Shown here in pieces: positions 16,807 through 23,354 of a stretch of 32,624 bases of DNA. The stretch is from positions 1-32,624 of the forward strand of contig CAZMHF010000023.1 in the NCBI GenBank assembly GCA_964566025.1, given 5' to 3'. This DNA comes from RGIG8306 sp964566025 (GTDB lineage: Bacteria; Bacillota; Clostridia; Lachnospirales; Lachnospiraceae). The notes beneath the pieces were generated by a model. The model was not told the DNA's origin. It searched no databases and was given only the letters and a program-made list of their open reading frames with translations. Both the position numbers and the translations under genes were made by a program. Within the stretch, counting starts at the first letter, position 1, and every line of letters begins with the position of its first letter.

Positions 16807-17237
16807 AAACGGATTTCTTGGAACTCGTATCGGATAAATTTGATGTGGTGCCCGCTACGGCTGGATCATACTCGCCACTTACATTGGCATATTTGGGTGA
16901 TAGCGTTTTTGAGTTAATCATTCGATCGATGCTTGTTGCAAAGGCAAATCGCCCAGTTGGTGTGCTAAATCGACTAGGAAGCACTTATGCAGTTGCAAAA
17001 GCACAAGCGCAGTTATTGAAATGCATTTATGAGGATTTAACGAAGGAAGAGCAGGCAATTGCAGATCGCGGAAAAAATGCCAAGCCAAAATCGGTTGCAA
17101 AGCATGCGACAGCAATGGATTACAGCTATGCAACAAGCCTTGAGGCGCTAATTGGCTACTTATATTTAGAGCATAAGTACGAGCGCCTAATGGAGTTAGT
17201 TTCACTAGGGATAAAGCGAATGGAGAATATACAATGA
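16791..17237 (+). CDS. mrnC: Mini-ribonuclease III
   Basis: Mini-III is an RNase III catalytic domain without the double-stranded RNA-binding domain. In Bacillus subtilis it trims both ends of 23S rRNA precursors. The 148-residue protein has the LAYLGDSVFELIIR signature with metal-binding Asp37 and Glu41, and a second conserved acidic stretch (DYSYATSLEALIGYLYLE) that matches the RNase III EALIG segment. It overlaps cysS by 16 bases and rlmB by 4, so it is translationally coupled to both. The cysS-mrnC-rlmB order is a conserved Firmicutes arrangement. Confidence 0.95.
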   Translation: MEENLKTDFLELVSDKFDVVPATAGSYSPLTLAYLGDSVFELIIRSMLVAKANRPVGVLNRLGSTYAVAKAQAQLLKCIYEDLTKEEQAIADRGKNAKPKSVAKHATAMDYSYATSLEALIGYLYLEHKYERLMELVSLGIKRMENIQ

Positions 17238-17974
17238 GATACGAAGAATCAATTGCGATTGGAAGAAATGCTGTTATAGAAGCGATGAAAGCAAAAAAAA
17301 CCATTGATAAGCTATTTGTGCAAGAGGCATTGACTGGTGGCAGCATTAATCAAATTATTGGTGAGGCAAAACAGATTGGTTGCCAAATCATGTTTGTTTC
17401 TAAGGAACGCCTAGATCATATGAGTGATAATGAAAAACATCAAGGTGTTGTTGCCTATTTGGCAGCATATGAATACGCAACTGTTGAAGATATTTTAAAT
17501 GTTGCAAAAGAAAAAGAAGAGGCTCCATTTGTGATTTTGTTGGATGGAATTGAAGATCCACATAATCTTGGAGCGATTTTAAGAACGGCGAATGTAGTGG
17601 GCGCTCATGGTGTTATTATTCCGAAAAATAGAGCGGGCGGCTTGACAAGTACCGTAGCCAAAACCTCAGCTGGTGCGATTAATTATACACCCGTCGCTAA
17701 GGTGACAAATTTAAGCCAAACGATTGAATCGTTAAAAGAAAAAGGGCTTTGGTTCGTGTGCGCAGATATGGATGGAGAAGTAATGTATCGACACAATCTC
17801 AAAGGTGCAATTGGATTGGTGATTGGTGCCGAAGGGCAAGGTGTAAGCCGACTTGTAAAAGAAAAATGCGACATGGTTGCCAAAATTCCTATGAATGGTG
17901 AAATTAATTCTCTAAATGCTTCCGTTGCAATGGGCGTGCTTTCTTATGAGATATTAAGACAGCGAATGAATTAA
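17234..17974 (+). CDS. rlmB: 23S rRNA (guanosine-2'-O)-methyltransferase, TrmH/SpoU family
   Basis: This is a 246-residue SPOUT methyltransferase. An N-terminal L30e-like substrate-binding part (to ~residue 85) is followed by the knotted AdoMet domain. That domain has the three motifs LLDGIEDPHNLGAILRTA, GLVIGAEGQGVSRLV and IPMNGEINSLNASVAMGV. By family and by position after cysS-mrnC it should methylate G2251-equivalent of 23S rRNA (RlmB), but tRNA methylation cannot be excluded from sequence. It overlaps mrnC by four bases (ATGA). No clear terminator follows before the tRNA promoter at 18000. Confidence 0.92.
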   Translation: MRYEESIAIGRNAVIEAMKAKKTIDKLFVQEALTGGSINQIIGEAKQIGCQIMFVSKERLDHMSDNEKHQGVVAYLAAYEYATVEDILNVAKEKEEAPFVILLDGIEDPHNLGAILRTANVVGAHGVIIPKNRAGGLTSTVAKTSAGAINYTPVAKVTNLSQTIESLKEKGLWFVCADMDGEVMYRHNLKGAIGLVIGAEGQGVSRLVKEKCDMVAKIPMNGEINSLNASVAMGVLSYEILRQRMN

Positions 17975-17999
17975 GAAGGTTATTTGACTGAAGATATGG

Positions 18000-18028
18000 T
18001 TGACGGAACATTGTATTTGTGATAAATT
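18000..18028 (+). promoter_or_regulatory. Predicted promoter of tRNA-Thr
   Basis: TTGACG (18000-18005), 17 bases and TAAATT (18023-18028) lie just upstream of the tRNA gene, with a start of transcription near 18035. The -10 is imperfect. Confidence 0.5.
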
Positions 18029-18042
18029 ATGAAAGGACAAAT

Positions 18043-18115
18043 GCTGATGTGGCACAGGCGGTAGCGCACCTCATTGGTAGTGAGGAGGTCACGGGTTCGA
18101 TTCCCGTCATCAGCT
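18043..18115 (+). tRNA. tRNA-Thr(GGT)
   Basis: A complete 73-base cloverleaf can be folded. The acceptor stem is GCTGATG with CATCAGC. The anticodon stem is CCTCA/TGAGG around TTGGTAG, giving anticodon GGT, and the T arm is CGGG TTCGATT CCCG. The discriminator is T and CCA is not encoded. The anticodon reads ACC/ACT threonine codons. It stands alone between rlmB and glnS. Confidence 0.95.
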
Positions 18116-18124
18116 TGAACGCAG

Positions 18125-18155
18125 AAAATATACTCCACGAAGTGGGGTATATTTT
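18125..18155 (+). terminator. Hairpin terminator after tRNA-Thr
   Basis: AAAATATACTCCAC (18125-18138) pairs with GTGGGGTATATTTT (18142-18155), 14 bp with one wobble and a GAA loop. The T-rich 3' arm serves as the T-run. It lies 9 bases after the tRNA. Confidence 0.8.
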
Positions 18156-18222
18156 AATTTCAGAGGTAAAACCTCTGAAATGACCGCGAAGCGGGCTGCG
18201 TTTATGAGCAAGAAGCGAAGCG
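18156..18222. repeat. Composite hairpin repeat, copy 1
   Basis: Positions 18156-18197 are a 42-base unit identical to 18258-18299. Each unit has two hairpins: TTTCAGAGGT/ACCTCTGAAA (10 bp, AAA loop) and CCGC/GCGG (GAA loop). A 19-base satellite, ATGAGCAAGAAGCGAAGCG (18204-18222), follows and recurs at 18307. No open reading frame or transposase is associated. It resembles REP-like or small non-autonomous intergenic elements. Confidence 0.85.
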
Positions 18223-18257
18223 GATTGCGAATGTGTGGAAAAAGTATAACAGAGCAG

Positions 18258-18325
18258 AATTTCAGAGGTAAAACCTCTGAAATGACCGCGAAGCGGGCTT
18301 TAGTTCATGAGCAAGAAGCGAAGCG
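18258..18325. repeat. Composite hairpin repeat, copy 2
   Basis: This is the second copy: the identical 42-base unit at 18258-18299 and the satellite at 18307-18325, separated by 7 bases as in copy 1 (6 bases). The distance between copies is 102 bases, so the array is a direct tandem of a ~102-base period with a divergent middle (18223-18257). Confidence 0.85.
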
Positions 18326-18343
18326 CCCATAAACAATTAAATC

Positions 18344-18371
18344 TTGACGTAAACCATAGATGTGGTATGAT
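18344..18371 (+). promoter_or_regulatory. Promoter of glnS transcript
   Basis: TTGACG (18344-18349), 16 bases and TATGAT (18366-18371). Transcription should start near 18378, leaving a ~170-base leader before glnS. Confidence 0.65.
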
Positions 18372-18377
18372 GTTTCA

Positions 18378-18540
18378 TAGGACAAATGATTATAACCTTG
18401 GAGAAGATGTTCATGACTTCCGGGTGAAGTGCAAGTGAGATATCATCTTTGTATTAGTGGGTATTCAGGTGTCTGCAGATAGATGACAAAGCAAAGTTGC
18501 AACAAGGTTACTTACGAGTATCCTAATTGATAGTGGTGTG
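18378..18540 (+). ncRNA. Structured 5' leader of glnS, unknown class
   Basis: Four helices can be read by eye: TAACCTTG (18393-18400) with CAAGGTTA (18503-18510), a perfect 8 bp; AAGATG (18404-18409) with CATCTT (18444-18449); ACTTC/GAAGT (18416-18430) capped by CGGGT; and ATTA..GGGTATTC (18453-18466) with GAGTATCCTAAT (18516-18527). The first and last helices cross each other, so they form either a pseudoknot or alternative folds. No T-box motif, known riboswitch core or terminator is recognisable. The leader ends just before the glnS ribosome site GGAGG (18540-18544), which suggests control of translation. That role is inference. Confidence 0.55.
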
Positions 18541-18548
18541 GAGGTATT

Positions 18549-20255
18549 ATGAAAAATACAAACGAGAATATAACAAATGAAAATACAAACGAAGAAGTTG
18601 TTTCAAAGAATTTTATTGAACAAATTATTGAGAACGATTTAGAGAAAGGTCATACAACTTGTGTAAAGACACGTTTTCCACCAGAGCCAAATGGCTACTT
18701 GCATATTGGACATGCAAAATCCATTTTATTAAATTACGGATTGGCTAAAAAATATGGTGGGGAGTTTAATCTTCGTTTTGATGATACAAATCCAACCAAA
18801 GAGAAAACAGAATTTGTGCAATCTATTATAGAGGATGTAAAATGGCTTGGCGCCGATTTTCGCGACGAAGTATTATTTGCATCCGATTATTTTGAAAAAA
18901 TGTATGAGTGTGCTGTATTTCTAGTGAAGAAAGGAAAAGCCTATGTTTGCGAATTGACACCAGAAGAAATTCGCGAATATCGTGGAACGCTGACCTCACC
19001 AGGAAAAGATAGCCCTTATCGCAATCGCTCAGTAGAAGAAAACCTCGAATTATTTACGGCGATGAAAGAAGGAAAATTTGAAGACGGCGCAGTGGTGCTT
19101 CGTGCCAAAATCGATATGAGCTCACCAAATATTAATATGCGTGATCCGATTATTTACCGCGTTGCGCGTATGACACATCACAATACAGGCGATAAATGGT
19201 GCATTTATCCGATGTATGATTTTGCGCATCCAATTGAAGATGCCATTGAACATATTACTCATTCCATTTGTACACTTGAATTTGAAGACCATAGACCATT
19301 ATATGATTGGGTTGTAGACGAATGTGAGTTTATAAATCCTCCAAAGCAAATTGAATTTGCGAAATTGTATTTGACAAATGTTGTGACAGGAAAACGTTAT
19401 ATTAAAAAACTTGTAGATGACGGTGTTGTGGATGGTTGGGATGATCCACGTCTTGTGACAATTGCGGCATTAAAACGTCGCGGATTTACACCAGAGTCCA
19501 TACAAAAATTCGTGGAATTATGTGGCGTATCAAAGAGCAATAGTTCCGTTGACTATGCGATGCTAGAATATTGTATTCGCGAGGATTTAAAGCTAAAAGC
19601 ACCTCGTATTAGTGCGATAATTGATCCGATTAAATTAGTGATTGATAATTATCCAGAAAATGAATCAGAACAACTGATTGCTCCAAACAATATGGAAAAT
19701 CCAGAACTAGGAAATCGAGAAGTAACCTTTACAAGAGAGCTATATATTGAGCGAGATGATTTCATGGAAGAGCCTGTTAAGAAGTATTTTAGACTATTTC
19801 CAGGGAATGAAGTGCGCTTGATGAATGCATATTTTGTTACTTGCACTGGTTTTGAAAAGGATGAAGACGGGAATATCACCACCGTTCATGCAACGTATGA
19901 TCCAGAGACAAAGAGTGGCAGTGGTTTCTCGGCACGTAAAGTAAAAGGAACGATTCATTGGGTTTCAGCAAAGGACAATGTAAAAGCTGAAGTTCGCTTA
20001 TACGAAAATTTAATTGATGAGGAAGCTGGAAAGCTAAATGAAGATGGCTCATTAAATTTCAACGAACATTCATTAGTAGTATGCAATGATTGTTATATCG
20101 AAGCATGTGTTAAGGAGGCAAAAGCCTTTGACCGTTTCCAATTTGTGAGAAATGGTTTTTATAGTGTTGATCCAAAAGATACAACAGAAGATGCGTTAGT
20201 ATTTAATCGCATTGTATCTTTAAAAAGCAGTTTTACGATTAAGCCAAACAAATAG
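18549..20255 (+). CDS. glnS: Glutaminyl-tRNA synthetase
   Basis: GlnRS charges tRNA-Gln directly. The 568-residue protein has PPEPNGYLHIGHAKSI with HIGH at 52-55, the GlnRS-type FNLRFDDTNP loop, and the GWDDPRL segment at 296-302, followed by the two C-terminal beta-barrel anticodon domains. The second class I motif, MSKR in Escherichia coli GlnRS, appears here as VTGKR (279-283), keeping the Lys but not Met-Ser. The first ~25 residues form a short Asn/Glu-rich tail. Many Firmicutes lack GlnRS and use GatCAB, so its presence is a lineage clue. It has its own promoter and a structured leader. The next gene starts one base after its stop. Confidence 0.96.
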   Translation: MKNTNENITNENTNEEVVSKNFIEQIIENDLEKGHTTCVKTRFPPEPNGYLHIGHAKSILLNYGLAKKYGGEFNLRFDDTNPTKEKTEFVQSIIEDVKWLGADFRDEVLFASDYFEKMYECAVFLVKKGKAYVCELTPEEIREYRGTLTSPGKDSPYRNRSVEENLELFTAMKEGKFEDGAVVLRAKIDMSSPNINMRDPIIYRVARMTHHNTGDKWCIYPMYDFAHPIEDAIEHITHSICTLEFEDHRPLYDWVVDECEFINPPKQIEFAKLYLTNVVTGKRYIKKLVDDGVVDGWDDPRLVTIAALKRRGFTPESIQKFVELCGVSKSNSSVDYAMLEYCIREDLKLKAPRISAIIDPIKLVIDNYPENESEQLIAPNNMENPELGNREVTFTRELYIERDDFMEEPVKKYFRLFPGNEVRLMNAYFVTCTGFEKDEDGNITTVHATYDPETKSGSGFSARKVKGTIHWVSAKDNVKAEVRLYENLIDEEAGKLNEDGSLNFNEHSLVVCNDCYIEACVKEAKAFDRFQFVRNGFYSVDPKDTTEDALVFNRIVSLKSSFTIKPNK

Positions 20256-20256
20256 T

Positions 20257-21657
20257 ATGAAAGAATTAATGATTCCACTTGATGCGAACAAAAAAGAACC
20301 CTTATATATGCAAATATATACGTACATAAAGAAGGAAGTGAAGGAAGGCAGATTGAAGGTCAATTCAAAGCTTCCTTCTTCACGTGCATTAGCAGAGGAA
20401 TTGCGTGTTAGTCGAAGTACCATTAATCAAGCGTATGAGCTATTAGAAGCAGAAGGATATTTGTATACAAAAAGCGGTAGCGGTTGCTATGTTAGCTCGA
20501 TTGAAAGTTTATATAGGCTAGATGATATAGGACGAAAAGCACCAACGCATAAGGAAACCATAAAAAAAGCAGAAGCGCTATATGATTTTTCGCCGTATGG
20601 AATTGATTTAGAGCATTTTCCATTTGATATATGGCGAAAAATTAATCAGACAACATTAAATTATGCCAATAAAGATTTGTTTATGAGTGGACATCCACAA
20701 GGTGAAGAGAAGCTTCGAGAAGTAATTGCTGATTATTTATTTACGGCTCGAGGGGTTCGAGGAGAAGCAAAACGAATTATCATTGGCGCAGGAAGTGAAT
20801 ACTTGCTCTTTTTAATTCATTTACTGATTGGCAATACAACAGTCATTGCTATGGAAAACCCAACGTATAAAAAGGCATATGCAAGCTTTATAAAGCAAGG
20901 ACATACCGTTGTGCCTATCCCTGTCAAGGATGATGGCATGGACGTAGACTGTCTTAATCAAAGCTTAGCTAGTATTGCTTATGTGATGCCGTCACACCAA
21001 TATCCAACGGGCGTGATTATGTCAAAAGAAAAAAGACAAGAACTCTTAGCATGGGCGGATAAATATGAAGACCATTATATTATTGAAGATGATTACGATA
21101 GTGAATTTCGCTATGTCGGACGACCGATACCGTCACTAAGCAGTATTGCAAAACGTGATAAAGTAATTTATATTGGGACATTTTCAAAAGCGATTGCACC
21201 AGGAATTCGTATGAGTTATATGGTTTTGCCAGAAACATTGTACGCCTTATATGAGAAAAAATATAAGACATATGCATCAAGTGTTAGCCGTATTGACCAG
21301 GAGGTTGTATGCTCTTTTATTAAGGATGGATTTTACGAGAGACATCTTAATAAAATGAGAAATGTGTATCGACAAAAGCATGATGTATTGATTAATGAAT
21401 TAAAACCGTTAGCAGAGCGTTTTGTGCTTCGAGGGGAAAATGCAGGATTGCATATTATACTGGAAGCAAAGGACGATAACACAAGCGAACAAGAACTTAT
21501 TCGCATGGCGAGGGATGCTCGAATTCAGGTGTACGGATTAAAGGAATTTGAAATTGTGAATGCGAATCATCCACCAAGCATTTTATTGGGGTTTGCGAAT
21601 TTAACAAATAAACAAATAAAAGAAGGAACCCGTCTTTTGATAAAGGCGTGGGAATAG
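20257..21657 (+). CDS. MocR/PdxR-type GntR regulator with aminotransferase domain
   Basis: Residues ~10-80 are a GntR winged helix (LPSSRALAEELRVSRSTI, ELLEAEGYLY). From ~105 onward is a fold-type I aminotransferase domain with the PLP-phosphate and ring contacts (IIEDDYDSEFRY) and the Schiff-base Lys311 in TFSKAIAPG. Such MocR proteins sense PLP or amino compounds and control transcription, PdxR of pdxST being the best known. At 466 residues it is full length. No pdxS/pdxT or GABA gene is near, so its target is unknown. It begins one base after the glnS stop and overlaps closely with the following gene, so the three are probably one transcript. Confidence 0.93.
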   Translation: MKELMIPLDANKKEPLYMQIYTYIKKEVKEGRLKVNSKLPSSRALAEELRVSRSTINQAYELLEAEGYLYTKSGSGCYVSSIESLYRLDDIGRKAPTHKETIKKAEALYDFSPYGIDLEHFPFDIWRKINQTTLNYANKDLFMSGHPQGEEKLREVIADYLFTARGVRGEAKRIIIGAGSEYLLFLIHLLIGNTTVIAMENPTYKKAYASFIKQGHTVVPIPVKDDGMDVDCLNQSLASIAYVMPSHQYPTGVIMSKEKRQELLAWADKYEDHYIIEDDYDSEFRYVGRPIPSLSSIAKRDKVIYIGTFSKAIAPGIRMSYMVLPETLYALYEKKYKTYASSVSRIDQEVVCSFIKDGFYERHLNKMRNVYRQKHDVLINELKPLAERFVLRGENAGLHIILEAKDDNTSEQELIRMARDARIQVYGLKEFEIVNANHPPSILLGFANLTNKQIKEGTRLLIKAWE

Positions 21658-21665
21658 GTGACCAA

Positions 21666-22379
21666 ATGGCAGAGAAGTTATATACCATCCCTGTAAATGA
21701 TGCATTTCAAGAGCCGTGTGAATGCCCGATATGCCGCATGAAAAAAACGCTTGAAGACAATGCAATCGATTACACATTAGGTTCAAGCTATATGGAAGCT
21801 GACACACGAATGCAAACAAATAAGCTCGGATTTTGCAAGGATCATATGGCAAAATTAAATCAACAGGAAAATCGGTTGGGACTTGCATTAATCCTAAAGA
21901 CACATTTTGACCAAATCAATAAAGAAACAAAAAAACGTGCAAGCTCCCCTTTTGCAAAAGGAGGGTTGTTCAAAAAAACACCTCTTGGAAATCCATTTAC
22001 GGATTATCTCGATCAATTAGAAAAATCTTGTTTTGTTTGCGAACGAATAGCCATGCATTTTGATCGATATATCATAACGATATTTCATTTGTATGCAAAT
22101 GATCGCGAATTCGCCCAAACCTATAAAAACTGTTTAGGATTTTGCAATGAGCATACATCATTATTGTTAAAAATGGCGCCAAATGAATTGCCAGCTAAAT
22201 TGGTTGATGAATTTTGCAACCTTACAATTCAATTGTATTTAGACAATATGCAAAGAGTAACAGAAGATTTAGATTGGTTTACATGTAAGTTTGATTACAA
22301 ATATACTAATGAGCCTTGGAAAAATGCAAAGGATGCAATTCCAAGAGCGATTATAAAATCAAATGGTTTAATCAAATAA
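21666..22379 (+). CDS. Twin CxxC/CxxH-motif protein (resembles DUF6062)
   Basis: This is a soluble protein of 237 residues with no known enzyme motif. Two similar modules stand out. The first has CECPICRM followed by GFCKDHM; the second has SCFVCERI followed by GFCNEHT. Each supplies a Cys-Cys plus Cys-His set, as in a zinc knuckle, so two structural or redox metal sites are likely. From memory it resembles the DUF6062 family of clostridia. The frame is open from 21648, overlapping the regulator gene. I choose ATG 21666 because a GGTGA lies just before it. It is last in glnS-MocR-this gene and is closed by the shared terminator. Function unknown. Confidence 0.85.
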   Translation: MAEKLYTIPVNDAFQEPCECPICRMKKTLEDNAIDYTLGSSYMEADTRMQTNKLGFCKDHMAKLNQQENRLGLALILKTHFDQINKETKKRASSPFAKGGLFKKTPLGNPFTDYLDQLEKSCFVCERIAMHFDRYIITIFHLYANDREFAQTYKNCLGFCNEHTSLLLKMAPNELPAKLVDEFCNLTIQLYLDNMQRVTEDLDWFTCKFDYKYTNEPWKNAKDAIPRAIIKSNGLIK

Positions 22380-22380
22380 A

Positions 22381-22428
22381 AAAGCATCTGTTCTTGTTCT
22401 TCATAAAAGTAACAAGGACAGATGCTTT
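22381..22428. terminator. Bidirectional terminator
   Basis: AAAGCATCTGT plus CTTGTT (22381-22398) pair with AACAAG plus ACAGATGCTTT (22411-22428), 18 bp with one wobble. It lies between the convergent genes ending at 22379 and 22433. The A-rich left flank supplies the U-run for the minus-strand transcript. Confidence 0.9.
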
Positions 22429-22432
22429 AAGC

Positions 22433-22699
22433 TTATTCTGTTTCGGTTGTTGGTTCATCTTCAAGTGGTATAGAATTGAAGTCTGATTCAGCTGGTGCGG
22501 CTTCATCAACAATAATTTCAACAGTAATTTCATCATCTGTATCCGCATCTGCAGAAACAATGCCATCATCATCCATCGAATCTAGCGCATCATTTAGATC
22601 ATCATTGAACTGATCGTATTTTTGCTTATATGTTTTATAAGCGACATAACCTGCACCTGCGATTGCAGCAACTACAATAACTTTTCCGAGTTTTCCCAT
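22433..22699 (-). CDS. Small membrane-anchored acidic protein, unknown
   Basis: The 88-residue product starts MGKLGKVIVVAAIAGAGYVAYKTYK, a single Gly/Ala-rich membrane segment (about residues 6-22) with Lys on both sides. This is followed by a strongly acidic tail rich in Asp, Glu, Ala and Thr (net charge very negative). A perfect AAGGAGGG lies 8 bases before the ATG, which supports that it is real and well translated. The layout recalls small YtxH-like stress proteins, but there is no convincing motif. It is transcribed away from groESL, with 296 bases to the groES CIRCE. No certain promoter was found in that AT-rich gap. Confidence 0.8.
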   Translation of the reverse strand: MGKLGKVIVVAAIAGAGYVAYKTYKQKYDQFNDDLNDALDSMDDDGIVSADADTDDEITVEIIVDEAAPAESDFNSIPLEDEPTTETE

Positions 22700-22956
22700 A
22701 AGTAATGCCCTCCTTAAAATATAATTTCTACTCGTTTTATTTTCGAAACAATCAAGTTTTTGATGGTTGGAAGCGAGCAGACATTTTTTATAAGTTTATT
22801 CTAAACCTAAACTTGCAAAAAGAAAAGTGTATTTAAAAAATATTATAAAGTTTTTATAAAAACATACGCTATAAAAGAAAACAAGCAAAAGTGAGAAAAA
22901 CGAAGAAAAGAAAAGAAAACAATATGAAAAAGTTACATATAGCGAAATATACTCTA

Positions 22957-22985
22957 TTGCAATAAAGGGCACTTTTCGCTAATAT
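22957..22985 (+). promoter_or_regulatory. groESL promoter
   Basis: TTGCAA (22957-22962), 17 bases and TAATAT (22980-22985), directly upstream of CIRCE. The 347-base gap 22700-23046 holds this promoter, the CIRCE and, for the rest, AT-rich sequence in which I see nothing definite. AGCGAAA (22941-22947) and TTTCGCT (22974-22980) form an inverted repeat bracketing the -35 region. Confidence 0.7.
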
Positions 22986-22995
22986 AGATAAAGAA

Positions 22996-23022
22996 TTAGC
23001 ACTCATAAAGAAAGAGTGCTAA
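22996..23022. promoter_or_regulatory. CIRCE operator of groESL
   Basis: TTAGCACTC (22996-23004), 9 bases and GAGTGCTAA (23014-23022) match CIRCE perfectly. It is about 10 bases after the -10 and should be bound by the HrcA encoded at 6105-7154. Confidence 0.97.
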
Positions 23023-23046
23023 CAAAATCAAAGGAGGCTTCAAAAT

Positions 23047-23331
23047 ATGAAATTAATTCCATTAGGCGACAGAGTCGTATTGAAACAATTAGTAGCGGAA
23101 GAAACGACAAAATCAGGAATCGTTTTACCAGGAGCAGCAAAAGAAAAACCACAACAAGCCGTTGTTGTTGCCGTAGGACCAGGTGGAACAATAGACGGAA
23201 AAGATGTTGTTATGAATGTAAAAGTAGATGACCAGGTGATTTATTCAAAATATTCAGGAACAGAAGTAGAGATTGATGAAGTTGAATACATTATCGTTAA
23301 GCAAAGCGATATTTTAGCAGTTATCGAATAA
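23047..23331 (+). CDS. groES: Co-chaperonin GroES (Hsp10)
   Basis: GroES forms the heptameric lid of the GroEL folding chamber. At 94 residues the length is exact for the family. The sequence begins with IPLGDRVVLKQ, has the mobile loop (AEETTKSGIVLPGAAKEKPQ) at about residues 17-36, and ends in IVKQSDILAVIE. AAGGAGG sits before the ATG. It is controlled by CIRCE and followed by groEL after 23 bases. Confidence 0.98.
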   Translation: MKLIPLGDRVVLKQLVAEETTKSGIVLPGAAKEKPQQAVVVAVGPGGTIDGKDVVMNVKVDDQVIYSKYSGTEVEIDEVEYIIVKQSDILAVIE

Positions 23332-23354
23332 ATATTAGGAGGATTTTTTGTATT

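Noticed and set aside
18156..18325. CRISPR array
   Set aside because: There are only two units, with an internal hairpin of composite form, no regular spacers of fixed length and no cas genes.
18409..18428. Tiny upstream reading frames starting at ATG within the glnS leader
   Set aside because: They encode four to six residues with no Gln codon run, so a leader-peptide attenuator for glutamine is not supported.
18378..18540. T-box reading of the glnS leader
   Set aside because: No GGTACCGCG-type motif, no specifier stem and no terminator are present.
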